Both the position numbers and the translations under genes were made by a program. 64,000 nt of DNA, from positions 496,001-560,000 of the forward strand of contig NZ_AP024883.1 in NCBI RefSeq assembly GCF_024346955.1, read 5' to 3'. The notes under the pieces were generated by a model, which saw only the letters and a list, made by a program, of their open reading frames with translations, was not told the DNA's origin and ran no database searches. This document shows positions 56,425 through 63,655 of this stretch, in pieces (the first letter of the stretch is position 1; every line of letters begins with the position of its first letter). The DNA comes from Vibrio mangrovi. Its GTDB lineage: Bacteria > Pseudomonadota > Gammaproteobacteria > Enterobacterales > Vibrionaceae.

Positions 56425-57345
56425 ATGAAACTGACAAACGAGATACTGACTGAGATATTAGATGAAGTACGTCCATTGATCGGACAGGGGAAAGTTGCCG
56501 ATTATATTCCGGCTCTGGCAGAGGTTCAGGCCGACAAACTTGGTATTGCGGTACTGACCAATCAGGGAGAACTTTTTCAGGCTGGAGATGCTCTGGAAGG
56601 ATTTTCTATTCAATCAATTTCTAAAGTTTTAAACCTGACTCTCTCGATGGGACTTTATACTCCGGATGAAATTTGGTCCAGAGTCAGGAAAGAACCTTCA
56701 GGACAGGCATTCAATTCGATGATCCAACTGGAGGTTGAACACGGAATTCCCCGCAATCCATTTATTAATGCCGGTGCAATTGTTGTCGCTGACATGTTGC
56801 AAACCCGTTTGTCCGCACCCCGGCAGCGGCTGCTGGAATTCATTTGGGCACTGAGTGGCGACAATCATATTGTCTACGATAAAAAAGTGGCCCGGTCTGA
56901 GATGAAACATAGTGACAGAAATGCGGCTATTGCATACCTGATGCGCTCATTCGGTAATTTTGAAAATCATGTCCTGCCGGTACTGGAAAACTACTTCCAC
57001 GGATGTGCCCTGAAAATGAGTTGTGTGCAGTTAGCCAAGACATTCAGTTATCTGGCAAATCAGGGTGTTTCAGTGTTGACTGAGAAGCCGGCCATCACTG
57101 CGATTCAGACGAAACAGATCAATGCACTGCTGGCGACCTGTGGTTTGTATGATGAAGCCGGTGAGTTTGCTTACCGGGTCGGTATGCCGGGGAAATCCGG
57201 AGTCGGTGGTGGGATCGTTGCGATTGTTCCCGGTGAAATGACGATTGCCGTCTGGTCTCCCGAACTCAATAGTTCGGGGAATTCTCTGGCTGGCAGTAAA
57301 GCGCTGGAACTCCTTTCGGAGCGGATTGGGCGATCGATTTTTTAG
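56425..57345 (+). CDS. glsB: Glutaminase
   Basis: Serine-dependent glutaminase converting glutamine to glutamate, with the SxxK-type motif in FSIQSISKVLNL and the family blocks NPFINAGAI and GKSGVGGGI. 306 residues (E. coli GlsB 308). Convergent with hemW. Confidence 0.94.
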   Translation: MKLTNEILTEILDEVRPLIGQGKVADYIPALAEVQADKLGIAVLTNQGELFQAGDALEGFSIQSISKVLNLTLSMGLYTPDEIWSRVRKEPSGQAFNSMIQLEVEHGIPRNPFINAGAIVVADMLQTRLSAPRQRLLEFIWALSGDNHIVYDKKVARSEMKHSDRNAAIAYLMRSFGNFENHVLPVLENYFHGCALKMSCVQLAKTFSYLANQGVSVLTEKPAITAIQTKQINALLATCGLYDEAGEFAYRVGMPGKSGVGGGIVAIVPGEMTIAVWSPELNSSGNSLAGSKALELLSERIGRSIF

Positions 57346-57366
57346 ATAGCAGGAAGAAGGATATGT

Positions 57367-58527
57367 TTATCCCTCTTCCGGCATAAATGCAGCCAGTAAA
57401 TCATTGAGGAAAAGTTTGCCACGCTCTGTGATTTGCCACGTTTGCTCTGTCTCTGTCAGAAATCCCTGTTGTCTGGCCCATTCAATGGTCGGTTGAACAG
57501 TTGCAAGCGGTAATCCTGTCGTTGCCGGAAAATCCTGTTTCGGACAAGGCTCAATCAAGCGGAAGCGATTCATAAAGAACTCAAAAGGCCGATCGGTTTC
57601 CGGAACTTCTGTTTCACTATCCAGATAAGGTTTGAGCAGGTTCAGATAGCCTTTGGGATGTTTTACTTTGGTAGTGCGAATGATCCGGCCGTCAGAAAAA
57701 CTGAGTTTTCCGTGAGCGCCGCAGCCAATACCGAGATAATCACCGAAGCGCCAGTAGTTCAGATTGTGCTGACACTGGAAGCCGGGTTTGGAGTAACCGG
57801 AAATTTCATACTGAACATAGCCTGCCTGAGTCAGTTTCTGATGTCCCTGTTCAAAAATATCCCATAAAAGATCATCGTCCGGCAGACGGGGAGGCTGGGA
57901 GTAGAATAGCGTATTCGGTTCAATCGTTAACTGATACCAGGACAAATGTGGTGGATTCAGAGCAATTGCCTGCTCCAGATCTGACATTGCCTGTGGCAGT
58001 GTCTGGTCCGGTAAGCCGTGCATTAAATCCAGATTAAAGCTTTTCAGACCGATTTTGTGGGCAAGATGAGCTGCCCGGATCGCTTCATCCGGCCCGTGAA
58101 TCCTGCCGAGTCTGGTTAGTTTTTCTGCATCGAAACTCTGAACACCGACCGAAATCCGGGTAATACCAGCTTGTTGATACTGAGCAAAACGTTCTGCTTC
58201 AATGGTTCCGGGGTTGGCTTCCATGGTGATTTCAATGCCGGGCTGAAATGCCAGCCTTGATTTTACCCCGTCGAGCAGCCTTTTGATTTCTCCGGCACTG
58301 ATCAGGCTGGGTGTTCCACCACCAATGAAAATCGAATGGAGCGGCCGTGGTGCTTCGCTGAGTTTATAGCGCTGAATATCCTGATCAAGATCTTCCAGAA
58401 GTGCATCAATATAAGCCTGTTCCGGAATACCGGATTTCAGGGCATGAGAATTGAAGTCACAGTATGGGCATTTCTGGACACACCAGGGAATATGAATATA
58501 CAGACTCAGCTTCGGCGGGATTAGCAT
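57367..58527 (-). CDS. hemW: Heme chaperone HemW
   Basis: Radical-SAM family heme-binding protein related to HemN. The cluster motif CVQKCPYCDF (CxxxCxxC) starts near residue 16; FIGGGTPSLI and the HemN C-terminal domain follow. 386 residues. Starts inside the rdgB stop, so coupled. Confidence 0.93.
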   Translation of the reverse strand: MLIPPKLSLYIHIPWCVQKCPYCDFNSHALKSGIPEQAYIDALLEDLDQDIQRYKLSEAPRPLHSIFIGGGTPSLISAGEIKRLLDGVKSRLAFQPGIEITMEANPGTIEAERFAQYQQAGITRISVGVQSFDAEKLTRLGRIHGPDEAIRAAHLAHKIGLKSFNLDLMHGLPDQTLPQAMSDLEQAIALNPPHLSWYQLTIEPNTLFYSQPPRLPDDDLLWDIFEQGHQKLTQAGYVQYEISGYSKPGFQCQHNLNYWRFGDYLGIGCGAHGKLSFSDGRIIRTTKVKHPKGYLNLLKPYLDSETEVPETDRPFEFFMNRFRLIEPCPKQDFPATTGLPLATVQPTIEWARQQGFLTETEQTWQITERGKLFLNDLLAAFMPEEG

Positions 58528-59123
58528 GTTTGCTGCTCATTCAGCTTCTGCATCAGCAGTGAAAGTGCCTGACCCCGGTGAGACAGCTGTTTTTTCCGGG
58601 CTGGAGGAAGTTCTGCCGATGCACATTGTTCTCCCGGAACCCAAAATACAGGATCATAGCCGAATCCGTTATTGCCGCGGGATTCATGCAGGATTGAACC
58701 TTCCCAGACACCGTGACAGACCAGTGGCGTCGGATCTGCTGCATGTCTCATAAATACCAGCACACAATGGAACCGGGCGGTTCGCTGCTCTTGTGGAACT
58801 TCTGCCATCGCGGCCAGCAGCTTTTCAATATTTTTCTGATCGGTGGCTTCGCTTCCGGCATAACGGGCCGAATAGATTCCCGGAGCACCTTTCAGGGCGT
58901 CGACTTCAAGGCCTGAGTCATCGGCAATCGCCGGTAGTCCGGTTTCAGCCGCAGCATGGCGCGCTTTAATGATTGCATTTTCAATAAATGTTGTACCTGT
59001 TTCTGCTACGTCAGAAACATTGAGATCTGTCTGTGCGAGCACTTCAAAACCAAACTCTGCGAGAAGATCCGACATTTCCCGGACCTTTCCCTGATTTCCG
59101 GTGGCTAAAACGATTTTTTGCAT
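58521..59123 (-). CDS. rdgB: dITP/XTP pyrophosphatase RdgB
   Basis: Removes non-canonical purine nucleotides. N-terminus KIVLATGNQGKVREM and IADDSGLEVDAL are typical. 200 residues (E. coli 197). Normally preceded by yggT-yggU; here the upstream neighbour is the Hrp operon, so this gene marks the edge of the accessory region. Confidence 0.95.
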   Translation of the reverse strand: MQKIVLATGNQGKVREMSDLLAEFGFEVLAQTDLNVSDVAETGTTFIENAIIKARHAAAETGLPAIADDSGLEVDALKGAPGIYSARYAGSEATDQKNIEKLLAAMAEVPQEQRTARFHCVLVFMRHAADPTPLVCHGVWEGSILHESRGNNGFGYDPVFWVPGEQCASAELPPARKKQLSHRGQALSLLMQKLNEQQTC

Positions 59124-59210
59124 GATTGATGTGTTTTCTTGAGATAGGCAAATTTAAGCCATAGTGTACCTTGCCCCACTGAGTTGCATCAATGGGGAAG
59201 TATGAGGTCA

Positions 59211-59564
59211 TTATGATAATCCGGCGAGTTCTATCAGGCATGATGCTGCCTGATGGATCATATCTTCCTGACTGACTGAATTATTCTGCGGCACAGGATG
59301 CCAGAGCTGCCAGTGACCGGTTGGACTGACTAATGGTATACACTGATGATATTCGGCAGGCTGAAGGTAGCGAAGTTGCAGAACTTTCCTGATCCATGCT
59401 TCACCAAACTGGTTTTTACTGACTTCCAGCCGTAAGCCATATTCTCCCTGATCACTGGCATATGACAGCGTTGCTGATGATGTTAGTGAGAACGTATCAC
59501 CGGGTGAATAGGCTGCCTGACGCAGCCACTGCTCCAGACGATTATCATCAATGAGTGAGATCAT
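59211..59564 (-). CDS. hrpV: HrpV-like T3SS regulatory protein
   Basis: 117-residue soluble protein at the end of the hrp operon. In P. syringae the gene in this place, hrpV (~115 residues), binds the activator HrpS and represses the hrp regulon until HrpG sequesters it. Here the identity rests on position, size and lack of a membrane segment; I recognise only weak sequence likeness. The ATG at 59564 lies 17 bases inside hrpT with GAGGAA upstream, so the two are coupled. A CesT-like chaperone is the alternative. Confidence 0.7.
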   Translation of the reverse strand: MISLIDDNRLEQWLRQAAYSPGDTFSLTSSATLSYASDQGEYGLRLEVSKNQFGEAWIRKVLQLRYLQPAEYHQCIPLVSPTGHWQLWHPVPQNNSVSQEDMIHQAASCLIELAGLS

Positions 59565-59745
59565 AGGATGTGGTTTCCTCTCCATCTTCCAGACCATGTC
59601 TCATTCCTGGCCCCCACCAAATGACCAGTGAATTGGCAGTCGATAACGGGCGGTCACACTGAGTCACGGTACATTCCGCTGTTTCTTGCGGGACGCTGGC
59701 ACATCCGGCAAGCAACAGTAATATGAGAGAGATAAAAATACGCAT
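59548..59745 (-). CDS. hrpT: HrpT-like T3SS outer-membrane lipoprotein
   Basis: 65-residue lipoprotein: hydrophobic start MRIFISLILLLLAGCASVPQ with lipobox LAGC, then Cys-containing TVTQCDRP. HrpT of P. syringae (67 residues, directly after hrcC) is a lipoprotein of the same size in the same place, thought to help HrcC reach the outer membrane. The ATG at 59745 has AAGGAG 5 bases upstream, so it is preferred to the GTG at 59751. Confidence 0.82.
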   Translation of the reverse strand: MRIFISLILLLLAGCASVPQETAECTVTQCDRPLSTANSLVIWWGPGMRHGLEDGEETTSYDLTH

Positions 59746-59747
59746 GA

Positions 59748-61919
59748 TCACTCCTTGTCCTGATTATCCGGGATTTGGCTGATTTCATCGAATCCCTGAA
59801 GTTCATTGATTTCGTCAGTACCGCTGATGGTTGTCGTTTCATCAGTGTCGCTGCTGTCCGTTGTTGGAGTCTGATTTTTGAGCAAAGAAGTTCTTGATAC
59901 CCGGTTTGTCTCTGGCAAGCGGACTGCCAGCATGATTTCTGATGAAGCGCCGGGAGAAAGCAGCGTATCGGGCCGGACTGCAACTGCAAGTGTGTCCCGG
60001 TGTGAACAACTGGCTTCATCGAACCGAACGGTCTGAGCCCCTTGGTTCTCGACCATGCCGACTAATAAAGCGAAACGTTTACTTTGATACCATTGCAGGT
60101 TTTTCGAGGAGAATTCAATATTTCCTTTAGCACGGCAATAGTGGTTCAGTGTTTGTGGTGCCGTTTCTTTGGCTGAAAATCCTTCCGGCACATAAAGACT
60201 GCTGAGATCGCCTAATGCTCGCTCCACTTCTACCCGGCTAATATTCAGTGATTTCTTTTTCTGCATTGCTTTAGCCAGTGCTTCCCGGCCGTCTTCAGAG
60301 ACATATTCCAGAGGATTCATTTCGGTTCCGACCAGACGAGGCGTAATGATGAACAGACGTTCCTGATTGGACTGACTCTTTTTCTTGTAACTGAAAAGGT
60401 TACCTACGCCGGGAATATCTCCCAGCAAAGGAACTTTATTATTCTGTTGGGAATTCTGGGTAACTTTGAAACCACCGACAATCAGAGAACGGTTGGTTCT
60501 GATGATAGCCTGAGTGCTGATTGTGCCGCGCCGGACCGAAGGAAGATCAGAGTTATCTTTCTGGTCAATATTGCCGTCTTCTATATCCAGAGAAAGCTGA
60601 ATCAGTTTTTGTTTTGTAGAACCAATTAACCGGGGAATAACCTGCAAACTCGTTCCGGCAGTGACAGACGATACATTGGCAACCCGTTCACCGACACTTC
60701 TGATATAGGCGGTATTATTGAAATCGATCACCGCAGGCTGGTTTTCTATCGTCAGAATTGATGGATTTGAAACCAGTGAGGCTTCACCTGCACTTTCTAA
60801 CGCCCGGATTTGTGCGAAGAAGTGATGAAAATCCTGAATCAGAACCGTTGCCGCCGTACCATTGGCGAGAAACGGGGCATTACCGGAAGCATTGAAGCTG
60901 GCTTCCGTACTCCCAGCTCCAGCCTGCCAGTTAATTCCCAGCTCATCGAGTTTATTTTTATCAATATCCAGAATGATCGCATCAATCTCAACCACGCTAC
61001 GAGGTTGATCCAACTTATGGATTAAGCGTCGGTACATGTCTTTCTTGCTGTAGTCGTCCCGAATCAGGATGGCATTATTACGGGTATCCGCACTGACCGT
61101 GGAATTTTTATGCTTATTCTGGTTGAGCTGCATGTTCAACTCAGCCTGACTCATGCGTTTGTTGTCAACGGCATTCTGAATCCTTGTTTCAGCCAGATTT
61201 TGCATACTACTCAGGGCTTGCAGACTTCCGCTTAATGACGTATCTGTCGGACTGACGGAGAGAGGATCGTCCTGCTTTTTGCTTCCCAGCAACTCACTGA
61301 GCATGGTTGCGACGCCGTTGATCCGGATCGTTTTATCCCGGAACTTGATTTCCCGGTCATCTGCCAGTGCATACTTGAGCGGAAAAACCATCACTTCCAG
61401 TTTTTCTTCGCCTTTCTTTTTCTTTTTGCTGAGTTTCTTGATGAAATTGACATAGCGGGTCGGGCCGGAAACGATCACTACACCTTCGTCAGGCAGTTCA
61501 CCCCAGCCAAAACGTTTATCCAGCAAACCGATCTGAGTCAGAGCTTCTTTTAAATCGGCAACGGCATCTTCAGAGACTTCCAGACTAGCTGATGTCTGAT
61601 CTTCCAGCGGGCTGATATAGAGCGTGCCATTGTAGACAAACCAGAGAAACTGATATTCCAGCGCCAGACGATCCAGATAGGCTACGGCGCTGTCAGCCCG
61701 CACTTTTCCATCCACAGTACCCGATACCTGTCCCATATCCAGTTTGACACCAAAATTTTTGGCAAATGCAGCCAGTGTGTCTCTGAGAGAGTCTTGCCGG
61801 GCATCGTAGGCAAAGGCGGTTTTTTTCCAACGATCAGGGACTGCGCCCTGAGTGGTCATACTCCACAGGGCCAGACATAAAGTCAGGGTGAATGAAATCC
61901 AGCGCATACTTTTCCTCAT
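59748..61919 (-). CDS. hrcC: Hrp1-family type III secretion secretin HrcC (SctC)
   Basis: Outer-membrane ring of a type III secretion system, 723 residues. A signal peptide (to ~25) precedes the N0/N1 domains (WKKTAFAYDARQDSLRDTL, YQFLWFVYNGTLYISP, GLLDKRFGWGELPDEGVV). The secretin core (~300-555) has VVEIDAIILDIDKN, NNAILIRD, PSILTIENQPAV and VPLLGDIPGVGNLFSYK. These blocks closely match HrcC of P. syringae as I remember it, more than Ysc, Inv or SPI-2 secretins. After the core come ~110 residues like the HrcC tail, then an acidic Thr/Asp/Glu-rich end. ATG 61907 with AGGA is an alternative start. Confidence 0.93.
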   Translation of the reverse strand: MRKSMRWISFTLTLCLALWSMTTQGAVPDRWKKTAFAYDARQDSLRDTLAAFAKNFGVKLDMGQVSGTVDGKVRADSAVAYLDRLALEYQFLWFVYNGTLYISPLEDQTSASLEVSEDAVADLKEALTQIGLLDKRFGWGELPDEGVVIVSGPTRYVNFIKKLSKKKKKGEEKLEVMVFPLKYALADDREIKFRDKTIRINGVATMLSELLGSKKQDDPLSVSPTDTSLSGSLQALSSMQNLAETRIQNAVDNKRMSQAELNMQLNQNKHKNSTVSADTRNNAILIRDDYSKKDMYRRLIHKLDQPRSVVEIDAIILDIDKNKLDELGINWQAGAGSTEASFNASGNAPFLANGTAATVLIQDFHHFFAQIRALESAGEASLVSNPSILTIENQPAVIDFNNTAYIRSVGERVANVSSVTAGTSLQVIPRLIGSTKQKLIQLSLDIEDGNIDQKDNSDLPSVRRGTISTQAIIRTNRSLIVGGFKVTQNSQQNNKVPLLGDIPGVGNLFSYKKKSQSNQERLFIITPRLVGTEMNPLEYVSEDGREALAKAMQKKKSLNISRVEVERALGDLSSLYVPEGFSAKETAPQTLNHYCRAKGNIEFSSKNLQWYQSKRFALLVGMVENQGAQTVRFDEASCSHRDTLAVAVRPDTLLSPGASSEIMLAVRLPETNRVSRTSLLKNQTPTTDSSDTDETTTISGTDEINELQGFDEISQIPDNQDKE

Positions 61920-62010
61920 CAAGTCATGTCTCTGGCCGCAGGGGCCGGTGGTTTGCTTGGGTATTTACTAATCCGTTTCGTATTTACAGATACATGAGTG
62001 GTCCGGACAA

Positions 62011-62475
62011 CTAAAAAGTTCTCAATTGTTGCGACAGACTTTGCGGAAAATGAGTGGTGTGCATCGAAATAGCCGGTGTTCTGCGCGGACCATTTTGTCC
62101 GGCAATCAATTCTTTCCATACCGCGGTCTGGTTCGACAGGCTTTCGATGACATTTAATGTTTTCCGGCTATCGTGTTCAGCATCTTCGCTGAGAGGAATC
62201 CATTGGCTGAGCACATAACCGGTTTCCGGGTTGTAAGCCGGAACACCAGTAAAGTGAGAGAGTCCGGCTCTGGTCAGGTTTAACAGGAGTTCTGGTTTCA
62301 GACTGCCATCACCGAGTGATTCCAGATCGAAAGCACAGCGGACACCAGCGGAGATTTTGCAAAGTTCACAACGATGCTGATCGATATCGAAGCTGAGTGT
62401 CTGTGCTGACGAATGAAGCCAGCGGGTGATTCCCGCCAGCATGTCGTCGACGGAAAACATGTCAGCGGATTTCAT
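62011..62475 (-). CDS. hrpG: HrpG-like T3SS chaperone/regulator
   Basis: About 154 residues, acidic N-terminal half (FDIDQHRCELCKISAG, LLLNLTRAGLSHFTGV), no membrane segment; looks like a CesT/SycE-fold T3SS chaperone. In P. syringae hrpG (~140-147 residues) lies between hrpF and hrcC and its product binds HrpV, freeing HrpS. The start is uncertain: ATG 62475 overlaps hrpF by 14 bases, ATG 62460 follows its stop. 91 bases separate it from hrcC. Confidence 0.75.
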   Translation of the reverse strand: MKSADMFSVDDMLAGITRWLHSSAQTLSFDIDQHRCELCKISAGVRCAFDLESLGDGSLKPELLLNLTRAGLSHFTGVPAYNPETGYVLSQWIPLSEDAEHDSRKTLNVIESLSNQTAVWKELIAGQNGPRRTPAISMHTTHFPQSLSQQLRTF

Positions 62476-62683
62476 TGATGATCGCTTTAGCAAGGTTATG
62501 TTTGACCTGAATCTCCTGATTCATTGCCCAGCTTGCGGTTGCATTCTTTTTCATCGCGGCATTGAAAGCGTAGATGTCATCAATCGACGGGTTGTCCAGA
62601 TTGGTCACGATATCATCCATGTTCTTAACGGTTCGCTCAAACTGCAAGTCCAGACGGTGACGAACGGCATTCACTGAAGACAT
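62462..62683 (-). CDS. hrpF: HrpF-like small T3SS protein
   Basis: 73-residue helical protein ending IINEIR, first gene of the operon. HrpF of P. syringae (~74 residues), encoded at the same place, is an essential cytoplasmic partner of the pilin HrpA. The end (KHNLAKAIINEIR) also recalls needle proteins (SctF), which share a helical hairpin, so a needle-like subunit remains possible. The ATG at 62683 has GAGGG 7 bases upstream; ATG 62689 is the alternative. Confidence 0.75.
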   Translation of the reverse strand: MSSVNAVRHRLDLQFERTVKNMDDIVTNLDNPSIDDIYAFNAAMKKNATASWAMNQEIQVKHNLAKAIINEIR

Positions 62684-62740
62684 AATCATTCCCTCTTACA
62701 TGTTGGGTTTCAGGTGCATTGTCCAATAAGGGACTCTTTA

Positions 62741-62768
62741 TGAGTGGTCATCAGAAAAAAACGGTTCC
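62741..62768 (-). promoter_or_regulatory. hrp box (HrpL-dependent promoter) of hrpF operon
   Basis: Read on the minus strand: GGAACC, 15 bases, CCACTCA. This fits the P. syringae HrpL consensus GGAACC-N15/16-CCACNNA at every fixed position. It lies 58 bases upstream of the hrpF ATG. HrpL is an extracytoplasmic-function sigma factor; its gene is not in the window. Confidence 0.85.
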
Positions 62769-63094
62769 ATGAACTGGTGCAGAGCGCGCATCCACTGATG
62801 AGGACCGACGCCTCAAGTCCTGAGATATGACGCACAATCAGTTTTGTGGTTTCAGAAACATGGGTGACATGTGCGCCAGTTTATCTTTCAGAGATTCATT
62901 TTCTTTAGTTGGACTCTTGCAAAGTTCAATGGAGTGATGAAATCAGGGATGATTTTTCAGGATTGTATGAGCAGGAGCGAATCAATCCGTCCCTGATAAC
63001 GAGCACCGAAGCTGAATAAAAAATGTTTCTGGATACTCTTGTCGTACAAGAGTATCTGGGGCGCTTGTGGGTATATCATTGAAATTGAAAATGT
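62769..63094. other. Gene-poor region upstream of hrpF
   Basis: About 325 bases with no intact gene. A minus-strand frame of 34 codons without a start (62831-62935) ends KLAHMSPMFLKPQN and may be a remnant. The hairpin at 63032 is the only strong structure. Confidence 0.5.
63032..63056. repeat. Perfect 11-bp hairpin
   Basis: GATACTCTTGT and its inverse ACAAGAGTATC are separated by CGT. No T-run follows, so it is not an ordinary terminator; it may be a mobile-element end, a protein site or a remnant. Confidence 0.6.
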
Positions 63095-63403
63095 TTGAGC
63101 GCACCAAACCCATCAGAGCTGGCTTGTACTTTACTCGTCTGTACCAACTATTTACCCAAATCCCACAATATTGAAAAACTAAGTAAGCTCTGTGCGCAAA
63201 TTGATCCCAAATTTGCTGATATCTTCCCGATGGATAACAAGTTCCATCGCCGTAGCTTCCGCCGTCTGCAACGAGCTTATATCGATGCCCGCTATTCGGA
63301 GCACTACGAAATCACAGAAGAAGAACTGGATTATCTGGAAATGGAAGTGCAGCGATTACGGGATTTAACGGCAAAGGTTTGTGGTGAATGGATAGGTCAA
63401 TAA
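63095..63403 (+). pseudogene. Truncated HEPN-domain protein
   Basis: The 102-codon frame matches the C-terminal two thirds of a HEPN-domain protein: TLLVCTNYLPKSHNIEKL, then RRSFRRLQRAYIDARYSEHY and ITEEELDYLEMEVQRL. Complete relatives begin with a further helix and are often paired with a nucleotidyltransferase-like partner; both are missing. The visible start has no ribosome site and the domain is cut just before TLLVCTNY. I therefore call it a 5'-truncated remnant beside the CRISPR leader. Confidence 0.65.
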
Positions 63404-63429
63404 GTGGCTAAAAAACGGCGAGAAATGTT

Positions 63430-63483
63430 GGTAGATTGTTAACGTTAAAATTTGTTTTTATAAATCAATTGGCTACAATTAGA
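63430..63483 (+). promoter_or_regulatory. Type I-E CRISPR leader
   Basis: AT-rich segment beginning TTGGTAGATTGT and ending TTAGA at the first repeat. Both ends agree with the E. coli I-E leader as I remember it, so the acquisition end of the array lies to the left. Confidence 0.7.
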
Positions 63484-63634
63484 GTGTTCCCCGTATGCAC
63501 GGGGATGAACCGTTTATGGATTACCTGATTACCTTGGTAGCATTGTGTTCCCCGTATGCACGGGGATGAACCGAATAGCTTGTTTACGATAAGAAGTAGC
63601 CATTTGTGTTCCCCGTAGACACGGGGAACATCGT
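63484..63634 (+). CRISPR. Minimal type I-E CRISPR array (3 repeats, 2 spacers)
   Basis: Two identical 29-base repeats (63484-63512 and 63545-63573; GTGTTCCCCGTATGC then ACGGGGATGAACCG) and a degenerate third (63606-63634; its end reads GGGGAACATCG). The two spacers are each exactly 32 bases, giving the 61-base period of I-E. The degenerate last repeat and the leader fix the direction as plus. No cas gene is in the window. Confidence 0.92.
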
Positions 63635-63655
63635 TTTCTATCCAATCAGGAACCT

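Noticed and set aside
59748..61919. Type II secretion or type IV pilus secretin
   Set aside because: The N1 domain blocks (AYDARQDSL, WFVYNGTLYISP) belong to type III secretins, and no gsp or pil genes lie nearby.
62462..62683. T3SS needle protein (SctF) as the main call for the first small gene
   Set aside because: The C-terminal helix recalls needle proteins, but the gene order with hrcC, hrpT and hrpV and the hrp box point to HrpF; Hrp1 systems use HrpA as pilin. Kept only as an alternative.
63513..63605. Self-targeting CRISPR spacers
   Set aside because: No match of either spacer to other parts of the window was noticed, but this was by eye only.
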